Source: Cyanobacteria bacterium FACHB-502 | GTDB lineage: Bacteria > Cyanobacteriota > Cyanobacteriia > Elainellales > Elainellaceae | Reading direction: 5' to 3' | NCBI GenBank assembly: GCA_014695325.1 | Contig: JACJNZ010000029.1 | Location: forward strand, 186,001 to 250,000 | DNA: 64,000 nucleotides | In this document: in pieces, positions 9,616-17,205 of the stretch | How positions within the stretch are numbered: the stretch's first letter is position 1 | How the letters are laid out: every line of letters starts with the position of its first letter | Translations under genes and position numbers: made by a program | The notes under the pieces: model-generated | Database searches by the model: none | What the model was told of the DNA's origin: nothing | Seen by the model: the letters and a program-made list of their open reading frames with translations, nothing else

Positions 9616-10557
9616 ATGAATCCTGCGATCGTCACCGTTACTTTAAATCCTGCGATCGATCACACGGCAGCCATTTCAAATTTTCGGGCTGGGGAAGTGA
9701 ATCGAGTCGCGTGGGAACAGGCTGATCCCGGCGGCAAAGGCGTTAACGTGGCTTCGTTTCTGGCGGATTTCGGCTTTTCCGTTACGGCAACCGGAATTCT
9801 CGGTCAGGAAAACGCAGCCATCTTTGAGGGCTTGTTCGATCGCAAAAACATTGGCAATCAGTTTGTCACCGTCCCCGGACGCACTCGCACCAATATCAAA
9901 ATTATTGATGAGGTTCAAGATCAGGTCACAGACATCAACTTTCCGGGACTGTTGCCTGAAGCTGAGGACGTGCAGCGATTGCATGAGGCGATCGATCGAT
10001 TAGCTTCAACCCATGACTGGTTTATTTTGTCGGGCAGTCTGCCAGCAGGAATGACGACTTCGATCTATGCCGACCTGATCAAGCGGCTCAAGGCACAGGG
10101 CAAAACCGTGGTACTGGATGCCAGCGGTGAAAGTCTGCGGCAGGCAATTCCGGCGGCTCCATTTATGGTGAAACCCAATCTCGAAGAGTTGCAGGAGGCA
10201 ATCGGACGATCGCTTTCCACGCTGGACGATCGCCTGGAAGCGGCCAGAGAGCTATTGGCTCAAGGCATTTCGACGGTGGTCATTTCGCTGGGGGCTGAGG
10301 GTGCGCTGTTTGTTGAGGCCGCATCGGCAGTCTGGGCACGTCCACCCCAAATTGAAGTGATCAGCACCGTGGGCGCAGGGGATGCGATGGTGTCTGGATT
10401 TGTGACCGCGAAACTGCGTCGATTGAGTTTATCCGACTGTGCCCGGTTAGCGACCGCTTTTTCGATCGGTGCGTTAAGTCAGGTCGGTCCGCGTCTTTCC
10501 CCAAAGGAGGTAATTGAGTCGTTTGTGAATCAGGTGAGCGTTGAGGTTTTGAATTAA
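9616..10557 (+). CDS. fruK: 1-phosphofructokinase
   Basis: It phosphorylates fructose-1-phosphate, the product of PTS uptake, to fructose-1,6-bisphosphate. This is a PfkB-family kinase of 313 residues starting MNPAIVTVTLNPAIDHTA. It has the first signature GGKGVNVASFLADFG (near 38) and the second signature with the catalytic Asp in STVGAGDAMVSGF (near 255). It lies 12 bp after fruB and 81 bp before fruA. Tagatose-6-phosphate or 6-phosphofructokinases of the same family are alternatives, but the PTS context settles the role. Confidence 0.95.
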   Translation: MNPAIVTVTLNPAIDHTAAISNFRAGEVNRVAWEQADPGGKGVNVASFLADFGFSVTATGILGQENAAIFEGLFDRKNIGNQFVTVPGRTRTNIKIIDEVQDQVTDINFPGLLPEAEDVQRLHEAIDRLASTHDWFILSGSLPAGMTTSIYADLIKRLKAQGKTVVLDASGESLRQAIPAAPFMVKPNLEELQEAIGRSLSTLDDRLEAARELLAQGISTVVISLGAEGALFVEAASAVWARPPQIEVISTVGAGDAMVSGFVTAKLRRLSLSDCARLATAFSIGALSQVGPRLSPKEVIESFVNQVSVEVLN

Positions 10558-10638
10558 ATCTGCGATTTAGAGCCTTAAATCAGTCGTTAATGCAATCAGG
10601 AATGCAAGCAAGATTTTTGTGAATGAGAAGGAAACAAA

Positions 10639-12471
10639 ATGGTAACACCTAAAAGAATTGTGGCGGTGACTGCCTGCCCAACCGGAATTGCCCATACGGT
10701 GATGGCAGCAGAAGCACTGCGGAAGACGGCTGAGATGCTGGGTTATGACATTAAAGTTGAAACCCAAGGAGCAGACGGCGTTAGAAACGCGCTATCAGAT
10801 GCGGATATTGCAGCGGCGAATTTAGTGATCCTCGCAGCAGATATTCACGTTAATCTCGATCGCTTTCAGGGCAAACCGCTCTATTTAGTCTCGACCAGCA
10901 CGGCAATCCGCGATACGCGCCGGGTGGTAGAACTGGCAGTTATGCAGGCACAGGAACAGTCGGCTCCATCTCGTGCCCCGACCAGCGAAGCGTCAACCAG
11001 TGCATCCTCAACTGGCGCACCCGCCGATAGCGGAACATCGAAATATTTGGTAGGCATCACCTCCTGTCCCACGGGCATTGCCCACACCTTTATGGCGGCA
11101 GAAGCTCTGCGAAAAGGTGCGGAAGATCTGGGCTATGACATTAAGGTTGAAACTCAGGGATCGGTTGGCGCAAAAAATCAGCTCACTGGTGAAGAGATCG
11201 ATCGCGCCGATGCAGTCGTGATCGCGGCAGATACTTATGTTGACACTTCACGCTTTGGCGGCAAACGACTTTACCAAACCTCGACCAATCATGCCCTGAA
11301 AGATGGGAAAGGCGTGATTCAATCTGCCCTGGCACTGCCCAATCCCGACCCGGCAGAAGACGGTGAAGCAAACTATCTGGCATCGGTGCGGCAGGCAAAG
11401 GCAAATCAGTCAGCGCAGCGATCGGGTCCGTATAAGCACCTGCTGACCGGGGTATCTTATATGCTGCCCGTGATTGTCGCAGGCGGTTTGATCATCGCGC
11501 TGTCGTTTGTGTTTGGCTTAACGCCGGAGCCAGGAACGCTCGGAGATGCACTGCTACAAATTGGCGGTAAGTCTGCCTTCGCGCTGATTGTTCCGGTTTT
11601 GTCGGGCTTCATTGCTTTTTCGATCGCCGATCGTCCGGGCTTGGCTCCCGGTTTAGTGGGCGGTTTGCTTGCCTCAAATCTGGGCATGGGCTTCTTAGGC
11701 GGAATCGTGTCGGGCTATCTGGCGGGCTATATTGCCAAGTTCGTGCGAGATAAAATTAACCTGCCGCAAAATCTGGAAGGCTTAAAGCCTGTGCTAGTGA
11801 TTCCCCTGCTCTCGACGCTGGTGGTCGGCTTGCTGCTGATTTATGTGTTTGGTGGTCCGGTCAAAGCAATTCTGGATGGCATGACAGCGTTCCTGCAAAA
11901 CATGGGACAAACCAACGCTGTGATTCTGGGCTTGATCCTGGGCGGCATGATGGCAGTAGACATGGGCGGACCCGTTAACAAAGCGGCTTATACGTTTGCG
12001 GTTGGTTTGCTGGCAAGCAATGTGTTCGCGCCGATGGCAGCAGTGATGGCAGCCGGAATGACGCCGCCGCTGGGCTTAGCTTTAGCGACGCTGATCTCTA
12101 AACGGCAGTTCTCCGACGATGAGCGTCAGGCGGGCAGAGTGGCTTCGGTGCTGGGCATTTCCTTTATTACTGAAGGGGCGATTCCGTTTGCAGCAAAAGA
12201 TCCGGTTCGCGTTTTGCCTGCTTGCGTTGCTGGGTCAGCCATAGCAGGTGCGCTGTCGATGCTGTTTGGCTGTACGCTGCGTGCGCCTCATGGCGGCATC
12301 TTTGTTCTGGCAATTCCAAATGCGATCAGCAATGGCGGCTTGTATGTGGTGGCGATTGCGATCGGTACATTAGTGACGGCATTGACAGTTACCCAGCTCA
12401 AGCGAATGCAGCGCAAGACACAATCGGCTGACACCGCTCAAGAACGGGAAGCTGTGCCGCTGGTTCGCTAA
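10639..12471 (+). CDS. fruA: Fructose PTS permease EIIB'BC
   Basis: A membrane permease that imports fructose and phosphorylates it at C1. Two EIIB-fru domains come first: residues 4-100 with Cys13 in ACPTGIAHT, and 134-235 with Cys143 in SCPTGIAHT. A Ser/Ala/Thr linker separates them. EIIC (about 255-600) starts YKHLLTGVSYMLP and has about eight or nine hydrophobic segments, with the conserved GGPVNKAAY and FITEGAIPFAAKDP loops. In E. coli FruA the first domain is degenerate, whereas here both keep the phosphorylatable Cys. The gene is followed by a strong terminator. Confidence 0.96.
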   Translation: MVTPKRIVAVTACPTGIAHTVMAAEALRKTAEMLGYDIKVETQGADGVRNALSDADIAAANLVILAADIHVNLDRFQGKPLYLVSTSTAIRDTRRVVELAVMQAQEQSAPSRAPTSEASTSASSTGAPADSGTSKYLVGITSCPTGIAHTFMAAEALRKGAEDLGYDIKVETQGSVGAKNQLTGEEIDRADAVVIAADTYVDTSRFGGKRLYQTSTNHALKDGKGVIQSALALPNPDPAEDGEANYLASVRQAKANQSAQRSGPYKHLLTGVSYMLPVIVAGGLIIALSFVFGLTPEPGTLGDALLQIGGKSAFALIVPVLSGFIAFSIADRPGLAPGLVGGLLASNLGMGFLGGIVSGYLAGYIAKFVRDKINLPQNLEGLKPVLVIPLLSTLVVGLLLIYVFGGPVKAILDGMTAFLQNMGQTNAVILGLILGGMMAVDMGGPVNKAAYTFAVGLLASNVFAPMAAVMAAGMTPPLGLALATLISKRQFSDDERQAGRVASVLGISFITEGAIPFAAKDPVRVLPACVAGSAIAGALSMLFGCTLRAPHGGIFVLAIPNAISNGGLYVVAIAIGTLVTALTVTQLKRMQRKTQSADTAQEREAVPLVR

Positions 12472-12501
12472 ACCCTAACGCTTTTGCACGAGAATATGGA
12501 C

Positions 12502-12547
12502 CCGGTGAGGAATCTGATTCAGTATCAATCCTTCACCGGATTTTTTT
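12502..12547 (+). terminator. Rho-independent terminator of the fructose PTS operon
   Basis: The arms CCGGTGAGG (12502-12510) and CTTCACCGG (12531-12539) pair with one bulge. They are followed by ATTTTTTT. The site begins 30 bp after the fruA stop. Confidence 0.85.
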
Positions 12548-12642
12548 CAGGCAGGAGATAGAGGGCAGAAAGATGACGAAGCGCGAAGCTGATAAAAATC
12601 GAAGAATGAACCACAAAGTAGGACAAACACAGGATTAATAAT

Positions 12643-12879
12643 ATGAGCGAGCCAGAGAGTAGCCCAGAGAGTAACCCAAAAAGTGAGCCAACCCTGAATC
12701 AGCCAGATAATCAGCCAGATAAAGCTCGGCAGCAGGCACAGCAGATCGATCGTGAATTGCAAACCTTACAGCAGCAAATTGATGCCGTGGATGATGAAAT
12801 GACGTCCGATCGCATCAATAAGATTATGCAGGAGAGCGACAAAAATGCGGATGAACTGAATCAGCCTAAGAAGGGTTAG
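12643..12879 (+). CDS. Small hydrophilic coiled-coil protein, unknown
   Basis: A 78-residue frame. The first 30 residues are a low-complexity Ser/Pro/Glu/Asn stretch encoded partly by 12-bp direct repeats. Residues 30-70 form a probable amphipathic helix rich in Gln, Asp and Glu. There is no signal peptide or membrane segment, and no Shine-Dalgarno site is evident. It lies after the fru terminator, so it would need its own promoter. I recognise no family; it could be a chance frame. Confidence 0.45.
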   Translation: MSEPESSPESNPKSEPTLNQPDNQPDKARQQAQQIDRELQTLQQQIDAVDDEMTSDRINKIMQESDKNADELNQPKKG

Positions 12880-13328
12880 ACGCTAATTTTCCTGCGGAAG
12901 TTGATGAACTCATGAACGAGTTTGCGAATGGAATGAGAGAAAGGTAGTCAGGATGCAAATGATTATCCTTTGCTGCGTAAAGATTCCAGTCTTAGAGTTG
13001 TTCTTTCTTCCAAGGCTGACACTGTTGGCAAAACATTGCTTAACGCACTGAAGGACCTGAATCTTCGTCGTTCGCTGGCTGAAACTCACTGGGTTTTGTA
13101 AGTTGAACAACGACGGAATGGGCGGTTTAGCCACGAAAAAATAATTCACTGACAGTATCCAATGCTAAGCAATGCCCAATTACACCTTATTTAATCCACA
13201 TTCCTATCGATTACCGATTGGGCACACGCTCTGCGAGAATTAGCCCCCTTCCCCCTGCTAAATTATTGCCAGTGCGATACGGTACAAATGATCCAGTGTG
13301 GCTATTATCGTGCTGATACCTTAACCTT
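12880..13328. other. Intergenic region, no convincing gene
   Basis: No supported gene lies in these 449 bases. On the plus strand, from about 13193 into the 3' end of the minus-strand BMP gene, a frame without an ATG has protein-like composition (ITDWAHALRELAPFPLLNYC). It could be a decayed 3' remnant, but I cannot assign a family. Confidence 0.4.
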
Positions 13329-14531
13329 CTACGATTTAACGTCTCCTTCTATCCCTTCTACAAACCAATCGATCGCGTTGAGCCGTGGGTCACCCTGTTG
13401 GTAAGATTCCCCGGCGGCGATTACCACATTGCCCTTGTTATCCTTTAGCTCGCCTTTGAAAATCGTCAATTGCCCAGACAGAATCTGCTGCTTTGCCTTG
13501 TCTACGGCTGCCTTTGCTTCTGGTCTCACTGCTGTCCCGTAGTCGGAAATTTTGGAGAAGGATTCCTTCAATCCGCCGGTGACTACTTGCGCTACGCCGC
13601 CATTCATCAAGGTTTTACCGTTTTGAAACATTTCGGCATAGTTCTTGTAAATTTGCTCCCAGTTCCATTCCACACCCGTTAAAAATCCCTTTGGCGCAAT
13701 GTCCTTTTCATTAACGTGATATCCGCAGCTATAAATTCCTCGTTGTTCAGCAGTTGTGATTACCGTTTTGGGGCTGTCTACTCGCGTAATCACTACATCT
13801 ACCTGCTGGTCTACCAGACTGTTAGTTGCCTCGGCTTCCTTAAGCGGCAGTGACCAATCTCCAGTAAAAATGGCTTGTACCACAATGTTCGGATTGACGC
13901 TTTTTGCCCCCAACGTGAAACTATTCACCTCTTTCAGCACCACTGGAATTGGTTTGGGAATGACAAATCCTAGCTTGCCCGTTTTAGACATGGAGGCTGC
14001 TACAATCCCTGTAAGATAGGCGGGTTCCATCAGGGAACTGAAGTAGGAACCGACATTTTGGGGATGAGATGGCTCTAAGGGGTGGTTGGGATGGAAAAAC
14101 TGCACCTTTGGATATTCTTGAGCCAGTTTCAGACTGTGGGGCTCAAAATATCCCCAGGAAGTAGGGAAAATTACTTTGGCTCCATCTTGCTCAATCATGT
14201 TGCGCATGGTTTCTTGCACAGCAGTGGATTCAGGCACGCTTGCCTCCTCTACCAACTTGATCCAGGGAAAATCACTCGCCATTCGCGCTGCTGCTGTCGC
14301 ATGGGCCTGGTTGTAGCCATAGTCGTCTTTCGGACCCACATAGATAAACCCGATCGTCATTGGTTCAGTACTACCAGCAGTAAAAGAGGATGGACTGGGG
14401 AAATCACTCGTGGAAGAAGAGGAAGAAGTACACCCCGTCCAAATTTGGGAAGTGATACTAAAAGCTCCAACGGAAAGCAACCCACGAATCACGTTACGAC
14501 GAGGCAGAATCAGACGGCGAGGCTGAGACAT
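13329..14531 (-). CDS. BMP-family (PnrA/Med-like) substrate-binding lipoprotein
   Basis: A predicted exported binding protein for an ABC importer; known BMP-family proteins bind nucleosides and related molecules. The N-terminus carries twin Arg (11-12), a hydrophobic stretch and a lipobox-like QIWTGC with Cys34, then a Ser-rich linker. The BMP fold runs from about 57 to 390, with TIGFIYVGPKDDYGYN, IFPTSWGYFEP, VGSYFSSLMEPAYLTGIVA and GFLTGVEWNWEQIY. No permease or ATPase gene is adjacent. It lies 148 bp downstream of the MBL gene on the same strand, so the riboswitch at 15733-15856 may control both. The ligand is unknown; guanidine or a derivative is a hypothesis from context only. Confidence 0.88.
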   Translation of the reverse strand: MSQPRRLILPRRNVIRGLLSVGAFSITSQIWTGCTSSSSSTSDFPSPSSFTAGSTEPMTIGFIYVGPKDDYGYNQAHATAAARMASDFPWIKLVEEASVPESTAVQETMRNMIEQDGAKVIFPTSWGYFEPHSLKLAQEYPKVQFFHPNHPLEPSHPQNVGSYFSSLMEPAYLTGIVAASMSKTGKLGFVIPKPIPVVLKEVNSFTLGAKSVNPNIVVQAIFTGDWSLPLKEAEATNSLVDQQVDVVITRVDSPKTVITTAEQRGIYSCGYHVNEKDIAPKGFLTGVEWNWEQIYKNYAEMFQNGKTLMNGGVAQVVTGGLKESFSKISDYGTAVRPEAKAAVDKAKQQILSGQLTIFKGELKDNKGNVVIAAGESYQQGDPRLNAIDWFVEGIEGDVKS

Positions 14532-14679
14532 AGAGGAAATTCCTTCAATAGTGAATAGTGTCTTGGTTCCCCTTTTATTTAGACGCTTGCAGTTCCTCGA
14601 AGAGTAGGAAACTAAGGGGAGCGGTTCGAATGAGTGATTCCAATGAGTGAATGGTTAGGACATGAAGCGCTCAATGCTA

Positions 14680-15645
14680 TTAAGCCGGACGCAAATCACC
14701 GGGGGCAGCATTAGGGTCCATGTTTTCGTAGCTGAAGTAGCGATCGGGAATACTGTTATAGATAATGTAGTCATCGAAAGCGTAAATACCGGGAGCTCCG
14801 TTAATTTGGGCGATTGCCTCTTTCACAGAATGCAGCTGCGCTACGGTCATTTGCAGGGGACGTTCATGAGGTTGGTAGTTGGTACGGATTAAGTAATCCA
14901 ATCGTGGATAAATTGACATTTCCACATGACATCCCAGCAAGTGGGTGATAGGGTGGGTATCGGTGAAGGCAATCATGCGATCGATGCTGTTGCAAAAGGC
15001 GTCCCAGTCACGAATGTAGAGCCGCCCCGGATAGAGCAGATCACCCGTAAAAAAGAGTTGTGTATAGGGGTCATAGATCGAGACTTCTGCATCTTCATGA
15101 CCAGGGGTTCCCATCACTTGCAGCACCCGTCCCCCTAAGTCAAACGGTACCACTTTATTGGGCCAGTCCTGAAACCCATAAAACGCGATTGTTTCAGCCA
15201 AACTATGACCCACGATTATTGTATTGGGGCGATCGAAGAACTGAAAATCACCCTCAAAGTGATCGCGATGCAAGTGGGTATGTGCCACCACCAGAGTATA
15301 GTTGTCGCGCGGATATTTGGTTAACCACCGGTCAATCAAGTCATCCACCGTTTGCCGCAGGGGAAAGAACTCTGGCGATCGGGTTGCTCCAGTATCTAGC
15401 AAGATAGCGTGATTGTTGCCAAACAACAAAAATATGAACGGCGCTTCATAGTGCACTGCCATGTTTTGCCGCAAAATATAGGTGTGTTCGTTGTAAGCAT
15501 GAACCTGGATATCGGGATCAGTATTATGCTTCGCTGAGATGGAGCCATGAATCCAATGAACATTGAGATCACCTAGTGCAGGACAATCCAGAATGAAGTT
15601 AATTGATTCAACTGCGTTTGTTTGTAGGGATGAATTCATGAGCAA
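14680..15645 (-). CDS. Metallo-beta-lactamase-fold hydrolase under a guanidine-I riboswitch
   Basis: A 321-residue MBL-fold protein with no signal peptide. Metal ligands are visible: His124, His126, Asp128 and His129 in the HTHLHRDH motif, His183 in GTPGHEDAEV, Asp202 in FFTGDLLYPG and His240 in LLGCHVEM. A dinuclear Zn or Fe hydrolase is therefore expected. The C-terminal 60 residues are specific to this protein. The leader (15646-15860) holds a ykkC-type riboswitch and attenuator reading into this gene, so expression should rise with the ligand. The substrate is unknown. MBL enzymes are not among the guanidine-utilisation families I know (carboxylase, agmatinase-like hydrolase, EmrE exporters). 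A second start two codons downstream is possible. Confidence 0.88.
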   Translation of the reverse strand: MLMNSSLQTNAVESINFILDCPALGDLNVHWIHGSISAKHNTDPDIQVHAYNEHTYILRQNMAVHYEAPFIFLLFGNNHAILLDTGATRSPEFFPLRQTVDDLIDRWLTKYPRDNYTLVVAHTHLHRDHFEGDFQFFDRPNTIIVGHSLAETIAFYGFQDWPNKVVPFDLGGRVLQVMGTPGHEDAEVSIYDPYTQLFFTGDLLYPGRLYIRDWDAFCNSIDRMIAFTDTHPITHLLGCHVEMSIYPRLDYLIRTNYQPHERPLQMTVAQLHSVKEAIAQINGAPGIYAFDDYIIYNSIPDRYFSYENMDPNAAPGDLRPA

Positions 15646-15689
15646 TACCTCGATAAAGAGAAATGAACGCTAAGTGCAATAACCTGATC

Positions 15690-15746
15690 AAACAACAAAG
15701 CCCAAGAGAGCTGCACCTTAAGCAAGATGTCTGGCTTCTCCCGGGC
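15690..15746 (-). terminator. Riboswitch expression platform (attenuator)
   Basis: Read on the minus strand, the 3' end of the aptamer, GCCCGGGAGA (15746-15737), can pair with TCTCTTGGGC (15709-15700) over 10 bp with two G-U pairs. The U-rich tract TTTGTTGTTT (15699-15690) follows. This is a terminator that competes with the folded aptamer, so ligand binding should allow read-through into the MBL gene. Confidence 0.85.
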
Positions 15747-15856
15747 TTTTATCCCGCCGTGTAGCTAGCTCCGTTGTACGGAGATACAACTATGCCAGCC
15801 TGCCTCTCTCGGACCAGCGCTGCTTGCAATTCTGCCCAGCCGGAACCCTAGAGGCG
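15733..15856 (-). ncRNA. Guanidine-I (ykkC subtype 1) riboswitch aptamer
   Basis: On the minus strand the conserved blocks appear in order: CTAGGGTTCCGG (15851-15840), CTGGTCCGAGAG (near 15817-15806), then ACACGGCGGGATAAAAGC followed by CCGGGAGA. These match the guanidine-I consensus. The ppGpp/PRPP subtypes known to me have CGGACCGAG and AGGGACAAAAGCCC variants instead. A variable hairpin (CTCCGTACAACGGAG, preceded by GTTGTAT) joins the blocks. The aptamer lies about 90 nt before the MBL start. Known function: it senses guanidinium and turns on detoxification or utilisation genes. Confidence 0.93.
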
Positions 15857-16091
15857 ATAGTAATCACTTGAGATTGGCTTTAAAGAGGTTAGATTAGCTT
15901 GAGTAATTATTAGAAGATTCAATATAATATATGCTCGAGGATGTCCTGCAAAATTGTGTTGATCGCTACAAATAATCAGATATATAGTAACTTTTCGTTG
16001 CTGCCAAAAGATTAGGAGCAAGGACGATCGTTAAGGGGGTTGTGTCACAAAAACTCTTTAAAGACAAACGATATCTATCAAGGTCATCGTC

Positions 16092-16302
16092 TTAAGCAGT
16101 TACTCCAGAGAGTGCTTCGATAAATCTGACCTGAGATACAATACCCCCTCGATTGATGCCATTGACTTGTCCTTTGCGGATCATATTCATCGCTTCAATC
16201 CCGCTCAACGTTCTTCTCGCGCTGTTGAACGACTTAAACCCCATCATCAGTTTCACAATTCGCTTGATGTTCCGATGATCCTGCTCAAAGAATCGCAGAA
16301 AT
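16092..16302 (-). pseudogene. IS6-family transposase, C-terminal remnant
   Basis: A minus-strand frame ending at TAA 16092-16094 reads EQDHRNIKRIVKLMMGFKSF followed by NSARRTLSGIEAMNMIRKGQ. This is the characteristic C-terminus of IS6/IS240-type transposases: the catalytic Glu sits in the VEQDHR-like motif and the GFKSF block follows. Upstream the frame hits a TGA and the rest of the transposase is missing. It is a dead fragment abutting another transposase remnant on the opposite strand. Confidence 0.8.
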
Positions 16303-16305
16303 TGC

Positions 16306-16509
16306 CGTCACTTAAACAGATGGCATCGCAGACAGAACAAGTTTGGCAAGCGATGGGAACAAACGAAGGTGACGACGCGGTTAATGGTGAGTTATTTCAA
16401 CTGGATTTGGCAGCATAGCCGGTTAAAGACTACTGCTGCCCAGCGAGCAGGATTAACGCAACGACCTTGGACTTGGCATGATCTTGTGACTTACCCCACC
16501 ATTATTTAA
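16306..16509 (+). pseudogene. Transposase C-terminal remnant of a second type
   Basis: A plus-strand frame to TAA 16507-16509 reads RLMVSYFNWIWQHSRLKTTA then AQRAGLTQRPWTWHDLVTY. The pattern of an aromatic-rich helix, then TAAQRAGL and a Trp-rich tail, is that of cyanobacterial IS transposase C-termini. No start or catalytic domain precedes it; it is cut off where the IS6 remnant begins. The family assignment is uncertain. Confidence 0.6.
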
Positions 16510-16959
16510 TGCACTACCGATTTCTGTCGCAATTTGCTGACTGGTCCGCATAGATAAGATTTAACTTCAAAAGCAAGCGTGAGGAATTGGCAAGCTGAGA
16601 TTTCCTCTTTCTGACGAGCAAGTACTTGCAGAGACGGCGAACACAGTATATTTGCTGATCCTCTTGCTAGTTTAGCGTGCCTACCGCATCGTGAATTTTC
16701 CTAGTGCATCTTCAGGAGAGCTTTTTTGCGAAAGTGTCAAAACTGAGTACTCAAATCCCGATTCTCAATAGGGTAGTGTTCTAAACCTGTGTAAGTTTCT
16801 AGGGACTAGTCATTCAGACTGTAACAACAGATTAAAAAAAGATTAAGAACAATACCTCCTCTTCCTTCTACCTCCTCTTCCTTAGGAGTGTAGAACAGGT
16901 TATCCCTTGTGTCCTATGGTGTAATAAGTGACCTTGTGGAGCAAGTGACAATCGCAGCA
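16510..16959. other. Intergenic region upstream of the XRE/kinase pair
   Basis: No gene is supported. A 16-bp direct repeat (TACCTCCTCTTCCTTC at 16853-16868 and 16869-16884) lies about 80 bp before the XRE start and could affect its promoter. The rest is AT-rich sequence with no structure I can assign. Confidence 0.5.
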
Positions 16960-17205
16960 ATGCCTACCGCATCTCTACCCATCGCAGACTTAGTTCGCCA
17001 TCTGCGACAGCATCTCAACCTGTCTCAGGAAAAATTTGCTGCAAAATTAGGCGTTTCTTTTAAGACGGTGAATCGCTGGGAGAAGGGGCATTCACTGCCT
17101 TCACCAATGGCACTGAAGCTGATCGAAGATTTGTTGAAAACGATCGGCGAAGCGGGGAAAGCCTTGTTGGAGGAGTATTTTCCAGAGGGGAAATCGGATG
17201 TCTGA
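16960..17205 (+). CDS. XRE-family helix-turn-helix regulator coupled to a hybrid kinase
   Basis: An 81-residue DNA-binding protein. The HTH_3 domain covers about residues 8-65: LRQHLNLSQEKFAAKLGVSF (helices 1-3), then KTVNRWEKGHSLPS. The start at ATG 16960 precedes the domain by a normal distance; a GTG at 16909 would add 17 residues that look unlike the family. The stop overlaps the next start (ATGTCTGA), so the two are translationally coupled. It probably reports to, or regulates, the downstream sensor kinase. Nothing shows its target. Confidence 0.85.
   Translation: MPTASLPIADLVRHLRQHLNLSQEKFAAKLGVSFKTVNRWEKGHSLPSPMALKLIEDLLKTIGEAGKALLEEYFPEGKSDV

Noticed and set aside
12910-13149. 79-codon minus-strand frame after the fru operon
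   Set aside because: No ribosome site, no recognisable domain, and a composition like non-coding sequence.
13193-13420. Protein-like plus-strand frame without ATG, running into the 3' end of the BMP gene
   Set aside because: No start and no family match; it overlaps a well-supported gene on the other strand. Recorded only as a possible remnant.
15733-15856. ppGpp, PRPP or ADP subtype of the ykkC riboswitch
   Set aside because: The core reads CTGGTCCGAGAG and GGGATAAAAGCCCGGGAGA, which fits subtype 1; the other subtypes known to me have different bases at these positions. A covariance search would settle it.
16167-16418. 83-codon plus-strand frame
   Set aside because: It is the complement of the IS6 transposase remnant joined to part of the second remnant in the wrong frame.
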